Of a DNA stretch of 64,000 bases, positions 47,553 through 58,545 are shown one piece after another. The notes beneath the pieces were generated by a model. The model was given only the letters and a program-made list of their open reading frames with translations, was not told the DNA's origin and searched no databases. The position numbers and the translations under genes were made by a program. The stretch covers positions 75,413,186-75,477,185 of the forward strand of contig CM056743.1 in the NCBI GenBank assembly GCA_029851415.1, in the 5' to 3' direction. This DNA comes from Eretmocerus hayati. Its lineage: Eukaryota; Arthropoda; Insecta; Hymenoptera; Aphelinidae. Every line of letters begins with the position of its first letter. Within the stretch, counting starts at the first letter, position 1.

Positions 47553-48955
47553 CGGCGGGACGTGCAGCGGAACGTCAGACGGGACGTGCGGCAGAGTAGT
47601 TAAGACTGGGCGGGTTCTCTTATCTTTACTTTCATCTCCCCCATGAGATTAACATCATGGGAACCAAAAAAAAACAATGGATTTCTCATCCGATGATCTC
47701 TTTCCCACGGTCCACTGCCCATTGTTCTCCAACTGGACATCCACCTGATTACGCAATAATTACCACTAATTAAGGTCAACCGAATTTCTTCCCACGCTTA
47801 TCTATTGTTCTATGACCAATACTACACAACTACCCCCGAGGTCCTAATTAATTACGTCTCAATTGACATCATCAGAATTTTTCCCACGACCCCCCAAAAA
47901 TTCCCACGCCCTGAGTTGTTATATATATTCAACATAATTATCCAATTAATCATACTAATTGACCCGCAAATACACACCTTCAGTTCACATTCAGACAGAA
48001 CTGACCAGTACAAATTCATTACCTCATAATTAAGATTAACTGGGATTATTCCACACACTCGTCAGAAAATTCCCACGACACCTCAAAAAATTCCCACGCC
48101 CTAAGGTGTGATATTTAACATAATTATGCAATTAATCATACTAATTGACCCACAAATACACACCTTCAATTCACATCCAGCCAGAACTGACCAGTACAAA
48201 TTCATTACCTCATAATTGGGATTAACTGGAAATATTTCCCACACTCGTCAAAGAATTCCCACACTCGTCAAAAAAATCCCACGCTCATTGCAAAATTCCC
48301 ACGCTCAGCAAAAAATTCCCAAAAATCAATCAACACTATACCACGTATTTACAACGGTCAACTAAATGTCTATTCTTAAAGAATTGAACATCCATCCCAA
48401 AATAAAAGTATATCCAACTTTGCTCTATTCAATAAACTACTCAACTCAGTGGTTTGAAATATATTACCCGCCCATCAAAGAATATCACACCTTAAATCTA
48501 CATCCATCTCGGAGACAGTAATCAACGCATCCCTCTACAGTCAATATATGCAGGGTAACGGGACTACCCATGCAAGGAGGGACCGTCTTTTCTTACTTTC
48601 TCCTTCCATCCGCTATTTTGCACACTTCTCGTGCCTCATATTTTGAAATAATTCTTCCCTCCAGCAAAGTATTCAAGCTTACTCGTGATCGAGTGAGACG
48701 CGCCAACATCAGCCTTGGCTTATAATAATCGCGCCGACTCAAACATGCAATTACCCACACGTTCCTTTATGCAACGGTTTTGCTTCATTGTAGCTCGTGA
48801 TCTCATGTCTAGTTTCAATCTACCAGTCTCACGTAGAGCATCTTGCCGTGTTTTGAAATGTTGTTGTTTGTGTACAATGGGAATGCAATCCCAGATCTCA
48901 TCTCGTGGTAGTTATTCCAACAGTGAGCCTCTTTTACAAGAAAATATTGGAAGAT
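47553..48955. repeat. Tandem duplication and AAAATTCCCAC short repeats
   Basis: About 165 bases (starting AAAAATTCCCACGCCCT near 47894) are duplicated near 48085 with roughly 90% identity (both include ATTGACCC.CAAATACACACC). From 48230 to 48330 the word ATTCCCAC(A/G)CTC repeats at about 20-base intervals. The rest up to the BEL LTR has no recognisable gene. Confidence 0.65.
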
Positions 48956-49386
48956 TGGTGATGCGCATTATGAAAAAATGCATAAAAGCAAATTAGCTTG
49001 AATAGAGGAAAGTCGGGGTGAAAACTTTGGAATAAACACTCGCGAGTTTAGCAAAAAATAAGGTTCTTCTTATTCAGAGTAACCTAGGCTGAACTCAACT
49101 AACTAATTCCACTACTAAATAGAATTACCCAAAAATTGGGGTCCGTCCGAGCCGCGAGAAATATTTGCGATGCCACAGAAGGCGGGAACATCGCACAAAA
49201 ACAAGCTAGACTTGCAGTCTCTCTACCGCGCTATCGTGCGCTGAACTGAAAATCATCGGCTCGCAGGCCAGCCAAAAAGCCGCGAACTTGAGCAAGTGCG
49301 GGTATTGCTAGAGGTAGGGAGATCACGCGATGTCACATAGATGTACACATGTAAATTTACGGGCATTGAACTGCTCAACGGCTACT
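48956..49386 (-). repeat. BEL 3' LTR
   Basis: It matches 55106-55537 base for base apart from scattered changes. On the plus strand it begins TGGTGATGCGCATTA and ends CTCAACGGCTACT. On the minus strand it is preceded by AACAAGGAG, the likely polypurine tract. The end of the integrase frame overlaps its first bases. Confidence 0.9.
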
Positions 49387-51350
49387 CTCCTTGTTAATCT
49401 CAGTGAATGGCTCAGGAGGAGTTACTAGAGGAGCCCCAATGAGAAAATGGCCAGGTGTTAGAGCGGAAATATCATTGGGTTCGGAACTTGAAGCACTAAT
49501 AGGCCTTGAATTTAAACAAGATTCGATCTGATACAAAACCGTAGAAAATTGCTCGTAGGTCAACTTGGATTCTCCGATGACTCTGTACAGATGCCTCTTC
49601 ATGGATTTCACATTTGACTCCCACAGTCCTTCAAAGTTGGGTGCTCTTGGTGGAATGAAATGCCATTGGACTCCATCGCGAGCAACTGAGGCAGCAACTT
49701 CCTGGCCCAAGGCAGACGTTTCATTGAACAGACGATGTAGTTCTGCTTCACCACCCTTGTATGTCGTGGCATTGTCGGAGTGCATGACTTCACACATGCC
49801 TCGCCTTGCAGCAAACCGTCGAAGTGCAGCCAAGAAGGCGGCGGTCGTCAAATCTGAAACAAGTTCCAAATGGATCACTTTGACTACCAAACATACGAAT
49901 ACAGCCACATAACCCTTAAAGGACTTAATTCCTCTTCCTTGAGGAGCCTTGATGCAGAAATGTCCTGCAAAATCCACACCACAGTGAGCAAAAGACCTGG
50001 CAGGTCGAGTACGAATCGCTGGAAGTGGACCCATTTTTTGTTCCATGGTGATTGCATTATGCCGAGTGCAGATAGTGCATTTTCTCACGATCCGTCTGAT
50101 GGTACTGCTCGCCTGAATAATCCAAAATTCCTGGAACAGATAACTATGAACAATACGATATCCCCCATGCAAAGTACACGCATGAGCTTTCCTAATGAGC
50201 AAAACTGTTACATGATGATTCTTTGGTAGAATAATAGGATGTTTTTCAGATTCAGTCAGAAAAGAATTCTGAAGTCTACCACCAACACGAATGAGACCAT
50301 CCGTATCGATAAATGGCAGTAGTTTCTGAAGAGAACTCTGAGAAGAAACGTTACCCTTCGAACACAGATCTCGATAGTCCTCTGGGAATGCGTCCTTCTG
50401 CACCAGTTGATATAATGTGTCAGATCCCAAATTGAGCTCTGAGGCAGAAATTGATCCATGACGACGATCCTCGAGGAAAAACTTGGAATTGAGTCTCCAT
50501 CTGTGAATGTATGCTAGAATCGCTGACATCTTATCAACAGAAGAGAACTTCCGCAGCCAATATGAAACAGTTGAATCTGATTGAATTAGCCAGATGTTTA
50601 CCCGTTGACGCGATTCCAACTGCGTCTCCAAGTCTTCTGGGTTAGTGGGCCAATCGTTTTTCAGTGAAGTCAGCCATTTGGGACCCCTCCACCACAACTC
50701 GGAATCTTTCAGCTGCTGGACTGTGCAGCCTCTGGTTGCAAGATCAGATGAATTGTCCTGTGATCGAACGTGATGCCAGCTTGCCTGAGGAAGATTGCAA
50801 GTTATTTCACTGACACGATTTGCTACGTAAGGCTTCCATTTGGAAGGATGAGCCCTTAGCCAAGCGAGAACAACTTTAGAATCGCTCCAACAGTGAATTT
50901 TTTCTGGCTGTGACTCTCATTGGGGAAGAATACCTACGATCAAACGTGCTAGCAAAACAGCACCACTCAGCTCTAATTTTGGCAAGCTTACAACCTTCAA
51001 GGGAGCGACCTTGGACTTGGCGATGAGAATCTGCGATGATCCACTCTCTCCTGGAATGACGACGTACAGAGCAGCTGCATAGACTTGCTCAGATGCGTCA
51101 CAGAAGCCATGGAGATGCCACGATGTTGCCTTTGTAGTGCCCAGCCATCGATTGATCTTCAATTCTTCAAATTCCATGAGTTGAGACCTGTACTGCAACC
51201 AGGACTCTTTGAAGTGACCCGAAATCCTTGCATCCCAATCGAAGCCCTGTAACCACAAGCACTGCAACAACATTCTTGCCCGGATCACCACAGGTGCCAG
51301 CCAACCCACTGGGTCAAAAAGTGTCACCACCTGTGAAAGTATAGATCTTT
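49375..51350 (-). pseudogene. BEL pol: RNase H and integrase
   Basis: From about 51350 the frame gives LFDPVGWLAPVVIRARM and HGFCDASEQVYAAALY (RNase H-type, BEL/A17 region), then a TGA (50917-50919), then the same frame with CWSDSKVVLAWL and an open 440-codon stretch from 50697. That stretch carries the zinc-binding HHCC region (about residues 172-210: HGGYR ... CTICTRH) and the integrase core with Asp242 (GVDFAGH), Asp308 (HSDNATT) and Glu360 (GLWESN). The catalytic triad is intact; the single nonsense codon is the only break in this part. Confidence 0.85.
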
Positions 51351-52501
51351 TTTGTGATATTTGGAGGAGAGGGAGGCAACTGGACCTTGGAACAAAACAT
51401 ATCTTCGTTAGGCAACCATTTCAGGCCTAAAGTGGAAACCGTCTCCTTGTCATTCAGCTCCCTAGTCTGAACTGAATCAGTGGTACCTGTCAACAAAGAA
51501 TGATTTGCTGCCCATTTATCCACAGACATACCTGCTGATTTTAGAATACCAACAGTCTGTTTCTTCGCCTCCTCAGCTTCCTCAATGGTGTCTCCCTCCG
51601 CCAGGAAATCATCCACATATCGATTTTTTTGAACGACTTTGGACCCAATCGGGAATACCTCTTGTCCCTTCTTTGCTAGGTCAAGTAGCGTAGCATTGGC
51701 ATCGAATGGCGCTGACGCTGTTCTATACGTTATGGCGAGAAGTCGGTAGGCCTGCAAGCGTTCTTCAGGAAGTTTGGGACCTGCGTGTAGCACAGAATTA
51801 AGCGAATTACCATCAGCATCATTTTGTGAACCATTGAACACAACTCTGATTTTATTACTCTCTTTTTTGAACACTGGATGATGAGTGAAATAATAAGTTT
51901 GGTTGGAGGTTACCTCATGATCAGGAACTACCTCCATGTGCCCCAAGTCGAGATACTCTTGCATGAAGTTGGAGTAAGCCACTGCAAGTTCCGGCTGACG
52001 AGCGAACCTTCGTTCCAGTCGGGTCATACAAGCCGCGGCAATTTCCTCCGTTCCCCGGAATGCAGGTGGCTCGGAGGAGGGTAGTTCCACGACGTATCGT
52101 CCCTGAGCGTTGCGATAGCATGTTCGATTGAAATGATCGAGACATTCTTGATCTTGTGGAGGCAACTGAGGAGTTTTGGGAATTTCTTCAGTTTCCCAGG
52201 ATCTTGCCACAGCATCCGACAGTGCATTGTCCACAGAAATGTGATGCATGGCCACAACACCATCTATGAGGTCATCAGGCTCCGTGTTGCCGATCAAAAC
52301 CCATTCGAAGACCGTCTTCTGAGCAATTGGAGCCGTGAGGGGATCCTTGGCTTTGCGCACACCAGGTAGGACGGCTGCTCCGAAGACAGCAGAATTCAGT
52401 ATGACGTCGACTCTGCTTGGAACGCCATATTGCGGGTCAGCTAGATCAAGGCCCTCCAGATGACTCCAATCCCCATTGGACTTGACTGGTTTGCGAGGCA
52501 A
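51314..52501 (-). pseudogene. BEL pol: reverse transcriptase with internal deletion
   Basis: The 395-codon frame starts in the post-protease linker (GLDLADPQYGVPSRVDVILN) and covers RT fingers (FFTHHPVFK-like, IRVVFNGSQ) and the NRYVDDFLAEGDT box. Between HAGPKLPEE and YRLLAITYRTASAPF the segment that normally carries the first catalytic aspartate is missing, so the enzyme cannot polymerise. The frame ends after a frameshift in the T6/A6 run at 51348-51353. Confidence 0.85.
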
Positions 52502-54153
52502 CAGACTGGAAACCTTCTTGAGAACCAGTGCTGATTGAAATTAGAATCCCGCGATGAATTTAGACAGAGCGATACCTTGCTCTGAGATACAGCATTTGTT
52601 GTGCCTCCAGTGCCATTAATGACGACACGAATGGAGTCACGCTTCAATGATAATGATTGAGCGACGTATTCAGATACCACACATTGCTCTGCACAAGGAT
52701 CTAGCAATGCACGCGCCGTTATAGACAAGCCATCTTCCGACTGAAGAATCACAATGGCAGTAGCAAGCAGTTGCCTGTCGCTGCAAAACGTCGGAAAATT
52801 GTCAGTTGTCTCCGTCGACGTCAGATGCGTGCTCGCTTTCCCAGAAGCAGTTGAGGAAGACTGCCCTCCAGACTTTGAGCCTTGATTTTCTTGATGGATT
52901 TTTGTATGGTGCTTTTCACCACAAACAAAGCAGCGAAACTTGGACTTGCATGCATCAACCTTGTGACGAGTTCTCAAGCAATTGAGGCACAAACCCTTTG
53001 ACACAGCCACCTGCTTACGCTTGACCTGAGGAGGAGCAGAAAAATCGTCGCATTTACTAATGTAATGAGCTCCCTGACAAATGACACAAGGATCAGTTAC
53101 CTTTCCTGGTTTTTGAGACGTAGCATGCATTGAAACTTGTTTCGATTTTGATTGGGAATTTGATTTCCTCGAATGTTTCCCTGAGGATTTTTCCGTGCAA
53201 TCAGGCGATATTCCTGCAGCAAATTCGACCTCTACCACGTCCAAAGTCCTGATTCTGTCTTCCAAGAATTTTTCGGAAGCCGCAAATGTTGAAAACTCGC
53301 CATCCTCAATTTTCTCCAACTCTTTCGCCCAATCCAAACGAGTTGCAGGGGCCAATTTGGATTCCATGCATTGAATGAAAACCATATCCCAGTGAGCAAC
53401 AGGAATCTCAAGTGAAGTGAATACGTTACGACTCTCATTGACAGTATTCAAGAGTTCACATAGATGTTCACCCGATTCACTGGATGCGCCCGGAAGACGC
53501 AAGATCGTGTTGAAATGAATTGAGAACCTCAAATACCGATTATCATAGCGATTACACAACGCTTTCCAAGCTGATGCAAAACTGCCTTCCACCGACTCGA
53601 AACCCTTCAACTTGCTAGCCGCAGCCCCCTCCAAACAGTTGGACAAATGTTGAAATTTCACCACGTCCTTTATGTTAACATCTTTCAGAACTAGTGCCGA
53701 AAATTTACTTTTGAAACTTTGCCAGTCTCTCTGATTACCGTTGAATTTTGGAAGTTCCACTTTTTCCAAATAGGAATTCGAAGGGGTGGATGTAATGTTA
53801 TGAACGGGTGGGCGCGCCGCATCTAACACTTCCCGTTTCTCAGAAATGCGTTCTTGTAACCACGATCTGGTATTAAGATACGCAGACATGCATTCATCAT
53901 ACAGATAGGATTCAAAATATTCTGAATCTTTGAACTCAACCTCATAAGGTCGTAATTTATAATCCCGATCCTGAAATTTTGTCCAATAAGACTCTAAAAG
54001 ACGATCTCGGATTTCATAATGTGCTAACGTGAAAGCCTCAGCAGCCTTTTGTTTGGACGTATTGATTCGGAAGTTACTTATCAGCTTCAACTCCCGGCAT
54101 TGACGTACAAATTCGTTAGTCAGCTCGGCCTTCCACTCTTCTGACATTGCCAT
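52441..54153 (-). CDS. BEL Gag with zinc knuckles and protease start
   Basis: This 570-codon frame is the best preserved in the element. It starts MAMSEEWKAELTNEF and has the DUF1759-type Gag region (about residues 130-300, LPKFNGNQRDWQSFKSKF), Cys/His clusters at about 356-420 (CVICQGAHYISKC; CLNCLRTRHKVDAC; CFVCGEKHHTKIH) and the beginning of the aspartic protease at about 475-500 (ARALLDPCAEQCVVSEY, with the catalytic Asp485 followed by Pro-Cys rather than the usual small residue-Gly). A frameshift near 52540 then takes it out of the pol frame. It would build the particle core and bind RNA. Confidence 0.85.
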   Translation of the reverse strand: MAMSEEWKAELTNEFVRQCRELKLISNFRINTSKQKAAEAFTLAHYEIRDRLLESYWTKFQDRDYKLRPYEVEFKDSEYFESYLYDECMSAYLNTRSWLQERISEKREVLDAARPPVHNITSTPSNSYLEKVELPKFNGNQRDWQSFKSKFSALVLKDVNIKDVVKFQHLSNCLEGAAASKLKGFESVEGSFASAWKALCNRYDNRYLRFSIHFNTILRLPGASSESGEHLCELLNTVNESRNVFTSLEIPVAHWDMVFIQCMESKLAPATRLDWAKELEKIEDGEFSTFAASEKFLEDRIRTLDVVEVEFAAGISPDCTEKSSGKHSRKSNSQSKSKQVSMHATSQKPGKVTDPCVICQGAHYISKCDDFSAPPQVKRKQVAVSKGLCLNCLRTRHKVDACKSKFRCFVCGEKHHTKIHQENQGSKSGGQSSSTASGKASTHLTSTETTDNFPTFCSDRQLLATAIVILQSEDGLSITARALLDPCAEQCVVSEYVAQSLSLKRDSIRVVINGTGGTTNAVSQSKVSLCLNSSRDSNFNQHWFSRRFPVCCLANQSSPMGIGVIWRALI

Positions 54154-55105
54154 GATAATAGCAATAAATTACCAAGTGGCTACCGAAAACGCGAGATGAA
54201 TCCTACTTGAAATGATTTAGATCCACATCACTTGCGAATTTACAAGTACACGTCTGCTAAGCGCGAGAAATCTAGGCTAAAGACGAGGCGCACGCGAAGA
54301 AGTGGCTATACGCGCTCGGAAATGCCGAATTGATTCCGCGAGGAACTCGACAGAAACGAAATGTACCTGTGTCTGTAGCGTTACAGCTGAGCGTCAGCTG
54401 TTGTGATGCAGTACAGTGCGAGTGAGCGAGCTAACGCATACATGCATTACGGAGCGCGAGGGGGAACTTGCGAGGAAGGAATACACATAGATCGTGTATA
54501 TGAGAGAGAGAGATAGTAATATATGGTACTCATATACGTCACCGATCATAAGGCTCTCGAAGATTGAAAGCTCGGCGGATGAACAAGCGAAGACGGACGA
54601 ACGATATGTCTCCCACTGCTGCTCTCTCCTCTCTCCCCACTCCCCTCTGCAAGCTCCGTGCGGGGCGCTCGCTCCAACTTGCAACTGCTGATCGGGAGAT
54701 CGATCGTGGGGATGCCTCGGTGACGATGTCCGAGGATCCACTACTTCCTGGGTGCAACGTCGAATGCCCGGATGGCTGGAAATGCCACCTCCAGGATTCA
54801 ATTGCAGCCCCGATGATAATACTGAGCACAAGCTCTCGCAGCACTGTGCACCAGGTGATGATGGCGGAGTCCTCGATGAAATTCCGAGGGCTCGATCGCA
54901 GGAAGGCGACGAAGAAAAGCCACTCACTATACACTATATGGTGCACTCGCGATATGGATCATAGGCTCGATCCCGATCGCGAGACGGACCCGAAATGGCG
55001 CCAAAAGCTTTTGGCGCGCATGGAATTCACGAGCGAATTCAACCTCGACTTCCTCGACCGGATGATCCTAGGCACAGATCATCCGGCTCGGAGGACCAGA
55101 AAAAA
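54154..55105 (-). other. BEL 5' leader
   Basis: About 0.95 kb between LTR and Gag with no long frame in the element's sense. It has a GA-rich run at 54503-54516 (plus strand). Frames on both strands here (for example 54564-55136) show no motif. Confidence 0.5.
55081..55098 (-). promoter_or_regulatory. Primer-binding site, tRNA-Tyr type
   Basis: On the minus strand TGGTCCTCCGAGCCGGAT, 7 bases after the LTR end. Its complement ATCCGGCTCGGAGGACCA looks like the T-arm/acceptor 3' end plus CCA of a tRNA-Tyr. tRNA identity is from memory of the acceptor sequence, so moderate. Confidence 0.65.
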
Positions 55106-55537
55106 TGGTGATGCGCATTATAAAAAAAGTGCATAAAAGCAAACTAGCTTGAATAGAGGAAAGTCGGGGTGAAAACTTTGGAATAAACACTCGCGAGTTT
55201 AGCAAAAAATGAGGTTCTTCTTATTCAGAGTAACCTAGGCTGAACTCAACTAACTAATTCCATTACTAAATAAAATTACTCAAAAATTGGGGTCCGTCCG
55301 AGCCGCGAGGAATATTTGCGATGCCGCAGAAGGCGGGAAGATCGCACAAAAACAAGCTAGACTTGCGGTCTTTCTACTGCACTATCGTGCGCTGAACTGA
55401 AAATCATCGGCTCGCGGGCCAGCCGAAAAGCCGCGAACTTGAGCAAGTGCGGGTATTGCTAGAGGTAGGGAGATCACGCGATGTCACATAGATGTACACA
55501 TGTAAATTTACGGGCATTGAACTGCTCAACGGCTACT
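55106..55537 (-). repeat. BEL 5' LTR
   Basis: Partner of 48956-49386. It begins TGGTGATGCGCATTA and ends CAACGGCTACT on the plus strand. Its right edge is about 80 bases from the start of the ribonucleotide reductase similarity. Confidence 0.9.
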
Positions 55538-55618
55538 GAAAGTCCAAACTAAAAACCGTTCAAAAAGAAAATATATGACTCTTGAAATTAAGAAAATCTA
55601 TGAAAATTATGACTTGCA

Positions 55619-56561
55619 CAACCAAGATTCGTTCTCTTTCCCATAAAATGGCCCAAAATTTGGGAATTTTACAAGAAAGCCGAGGCATCTTTTTGGACTA
55701 CCGAGGAAGTAGACTTATCCAAAGACGCGAGTGATTGAGCCAAACTTAACGACGATGAGAAGGAGTTTATTTGTCATATATTGGCATTTTTTGCTTCATC
55801 TGATGGAATAGTTGATGAGAACCTCGTCCAGAACTTTAGTCAAGAAGTACAGGTTGCTGAAGCCAGATGTTTTTACGGATTCCAGATTGCAATCGAGAAC
55901 ATACACTCCGAGATGTATTCCCTACTCATCGACACGTATATCCAATACCCCCACAGGAAAAATCAGCTATTCCACGCGATTCAGACTCTGCCATGCGTCA
56001 AACAAAAAGCTGACTGGGCAATACGATGGATTGGCCACAAAAGTGTGTCGTTTGCCGAAAGACCCGTTGCCTTTGCAGCGGTAGAGGGCATACTTTTCAG
56101 CGGTAGCTTTGCCGCAATATTTTGGTTGAAAAAACGAGGTTTGATGCCCGGCCTTACTTTTTCCAACGAACTTATTTCGCGTGATGAAGGGCTTCACGCT
56201 GATTTTGCCTGCCTCTTGTTCTCTTACATGATCAACAAACCACCGCAAGATCGTGTACGAGGAATTATTACCGATGCAGTGTCCATTGAAAAATCGTTTT
56301 TGCGTGACTCTCTACCAGTCCGCATGATTGGAATGAACTCTGATTTAATGTGCCAGTACATTGAATTCGTTGCCGATCGATTACTACGTGAGCCGTGAGC
56401 TCGGCTGTCCTAACGTCTATAATTCAGACAACCCCTATGACTTCATGTCACTCATTGAATTGAGTGGAGAAACTAATTTTTTCGGAAAGAAAGTCAGCGA
56501 GTACCAGAAATTTGGGGTGATGGACAGTGGTGGGAAATTTTCCGTCGATGAGAATTTCTGA
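55619..56561 (+). pseudogene. RRM2-like: Ribonucleotide reductase small subunit (R2), intronless pseudogene
   Basis: R2 houses the di-iron tyrosyl-radical centre that, with R1, makes deoxyribonucleotides. Similarity starts at about [19 protein letters not shown] and runs to the C-terminal tail FSVDENF, which in R2 proteins docks to R1. Metal ligands and radical tyrosine are all still encoded: Asp in ASSDGIV, Glu and His in ENIH, Tyr in HSEMYSLL, Glu in AVEGI, Glu and His in DEGLH. Two lesions disable it: TGA at 55736-55738 in place of a conserved codon, and a 7-bp tandem duplication of CGTGAGC at 56387-56400 that shifts the frame. The first ~60 residues are missing and there is no intron. It could be a host retrocopy (no poly-A tail seen) or a gene carried by the neighbouring virus, as many large DNA viruses encode R2. 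Confidence 0.88.
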
Positions 56562-56803
56562 GTACCTCCACGCGATAATCTCCACAAGGTAAGCCTCAAC
56601 CAATCTTTCGCAATCTCGATTTCACATTTTTTCTTCTCTCATGATTGCACATCCTTTTTCTCTTACAGATGAGATCAACCTTGGAGTTTTCCATAAATCA
56701 CCGATATCTCAATCTTACCGCTATGTATCATTAAATATCCCAGGTGTACGCAATGAAAACCATTGTTTTGACGAATATCAAATGCTTTATTGTTCATTCA
56801 TCA
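56562..56803. other. Intergenic, R2 pseudogene to integrase
   Basis: A GGTAAGC ... TTTTCTCTTACAG pair at 56588-56670 looks like a short intron but lies after the R2 stop. No gene. Confidence 0.4.
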
Positions 56804-57754
56804 TCATAGTACATCCTTATTTTCAATCCAGCTATTCATAGACGCTGGGAGCCCCAACCACTTAATATACATCCTATTTTGACGCTTCTTCAGAACTCGT
56901 TCCACCAGATAGACTCCAGGATCCCGTACCTTTGACATCTCTTGTTCATAGAAACACCCAGAAATGGGTTTGTCATCCGAGTCTTTGATATGATATGTCA
57001 CTGGCCATTCGTGATGGTTAACCCTTGTAATTCTAAAGATTTCGGTACCCCAGTTTGCCGTGTAACCTCTCGAAAATACTGTTTCGTATCGCGAAATACG
57101 CACATAATCTCCAGTTTTGAATTTTGGCCTGGTTTTCCTAGGTTCTCGAGGTGCATATACCGTAGACAGGAGACTCGATTCAATCACAGGCTGCTGCTTG
57201 GACTTGAGCCATACCTTTGCTGGAGCCATTCCTATCGTGTGATGTTTCTTGAGATTGGACGATTTCATCGTGTCATCAATAATGTCAACCCATTTGTAGC
57301 TACCACTTAATGAAAAAAAGAAGAGTGGAGCATACCCTTGATTGTTCTATTCAGCCTCTCCACCACAGCCGCCTTCATGTGACTAAATGTTGAATAGTGG
57401 TTTATGCTCTTTTTCTTTATTGAACGAGCAAACTGGGAGTTGTAGAATTCCTTTCCATTGTCTGTCTGCAAGTTTTTTGGGGCTCGGACTTCTTTTTCTG
57501 AGATTGAACGAAGTCCATTTGTTACATCAGCTCCGCTTTTGGATCTCAAAGGAACGCCCCATGCATATTTCGAAAATACGTCTATAACTGTTAGGATATA
57601 TTTATGGTTTCCATTCACTTTTGCATGCGAGATTCCTACCATGAGATCCGCTTGCCAGAGATCGTCTATGTCTCTCACTATTGTTCGTCTCCTAGGATAA
57701 TTTCTTCTCGCTTGAGCATGTAATTCACGCACTATGCGTTCCTTTTGTTTACTG
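56804..57754 (-). pseudogene. Polinton/adintovirus-type integrase with chromodomain
   Basis: A retroviral-type (rve) core lies in the 57732-57307 frame: Asp29 in DLWQADLM, Asp91 in LQTDNGKEFYN, Glu125 in VVERLNRT, 33 residues after the second Asp. After a one-base shift in an A7 run (57313-57319) the frame continues to 56804 with an SH3-like region (TGDYVRISRYETVFSRGY) and a chromodomain-like end (YLVERVLKKRQNRMYIKWLG). This architecture is characteristic of Maverick/Polinton and adintovirus integrases, which insert the linear viral DNA. The N-terminal zinc-binding part is not visible; a stop lies 20 codons upstream. Broken as assembled. Confidence 0.85.
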
Positions 57755-57879
57755 AAAACTTATCTGTATCTCGACATTTTCGACTCACAACTGACGTTGA
57801 CTATGCATTATTCCTTAGGTATATCGTGATGGGATCGAGGAAAAAAAAATGAATACACAAGAGATATTGATCATTAACT

Positions 57880-58433
57880 TTATTTTCTCATCTCATTTTT
57901 TACAAGACCATACATATACTCGGTGTTATGACGAGCACATCTAAACATAAGGTTATTGTGGAACTTACAGAAAGTATACGGATAATCTCCGTATAGATAC
58001 TCAAGGGTATTGCTACTATTCTAATCATCGTAAATGTTTTTGACCCAAAAGATTTCATCTTCCTTAAATATCTTAGGCAATAAACTTTCCAAGTACAATT
58101 TTTTTTATGAGTAATCACGTATACGACATTCATTCTAAAAATACTGCTCACATTTTCGAGCTCTTGTTCCAAAGGATCCATCTTATTTTCAAAGGGAATT
58201 GATCCATTTTCCCATAATATATTGAGGCCGTAGTCCACACTTTCACGTTCCACTTTATCCAAGTTTTTTGCAGGGAATGGAGGTCTGACGAGATAGTGCA
58301 ACATCTCGTACTCCTCATCAACGTCCTTCATCTCCATATTGATCAGAGCAATTTCTTTCGGGATGAAAGTGGTCCCAACACCAATCAAGAAACCCTGCAG
58401 ATCCACAAAGATGTAGTTCGGGCCCATTGGCAT
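57880..58433 (-). pseudogene. Uncharacterised virus-block protein (FVDLQGF family)
   Basis: The frame starts MPMGPNYIFVDLQGFLIGVG and has a well-spaced hydrophobic/charged pattern to about codon 105. A frameshift in a T8 run (58099-58106) then leads into the true C-terminus, which contains FHNNLMFRCARHNTEYMYG and ends at 57880, with one TAG on the way. FVD(L/V)QGF-starting proteins accompany this group of arthropod virus-like elements. The Asp in the first strand suggests an RNase H-like or exonuclease fold, but I cannot show it. It lies between integrase and capsid on the same strand. Confidence 0.55.
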
Positions 58434-58545
58434 CCTGGCCTCTTTCTCCGATTTTGTCCGCTCTCCATCCGGTTATTGACTCATATCAATTTCGTAAACG
58501 TATTGGTTGATAGGGAATAGGCAATTATCTTGTCATGTATGACAA

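Larger units (their letters stand above)
48956..55537 (-). mobile_element. BEL/Pao LTR retrotransposon, degraded
   Basis: LTRs of 431 bp (48956-49386) and 432 bp (55106-55537) enclose one pol-type coding region on the minus strand in the order Gag, protease, RT, RNase H, integrase. A primer-binding site lies 7 bases inside the 5' LTR. Damage: a frameshift near 52540, an internal deletion in RT, a frameshift at a T6 run (51348-51353) and an in-frame TGA at 50917-50919. The LTRs are about 95% alike by eye, so insertion is old but not ancient. Flanking bases give no exact target duplication. Confidence 0.92.

Noticed and set aside
54564..55136. 190-codon plus-strand frame in the BEL leader
   Set aside because: It is antisense to the element, overlaps the primer-binding site and LTR, and has no domain.
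56585..56671. Intron of the R2 gene (GTAAGC...TTACAG)
   Set aside because: It lies after the R2 stop codon; the coding region itself is uninterrupted by introns.
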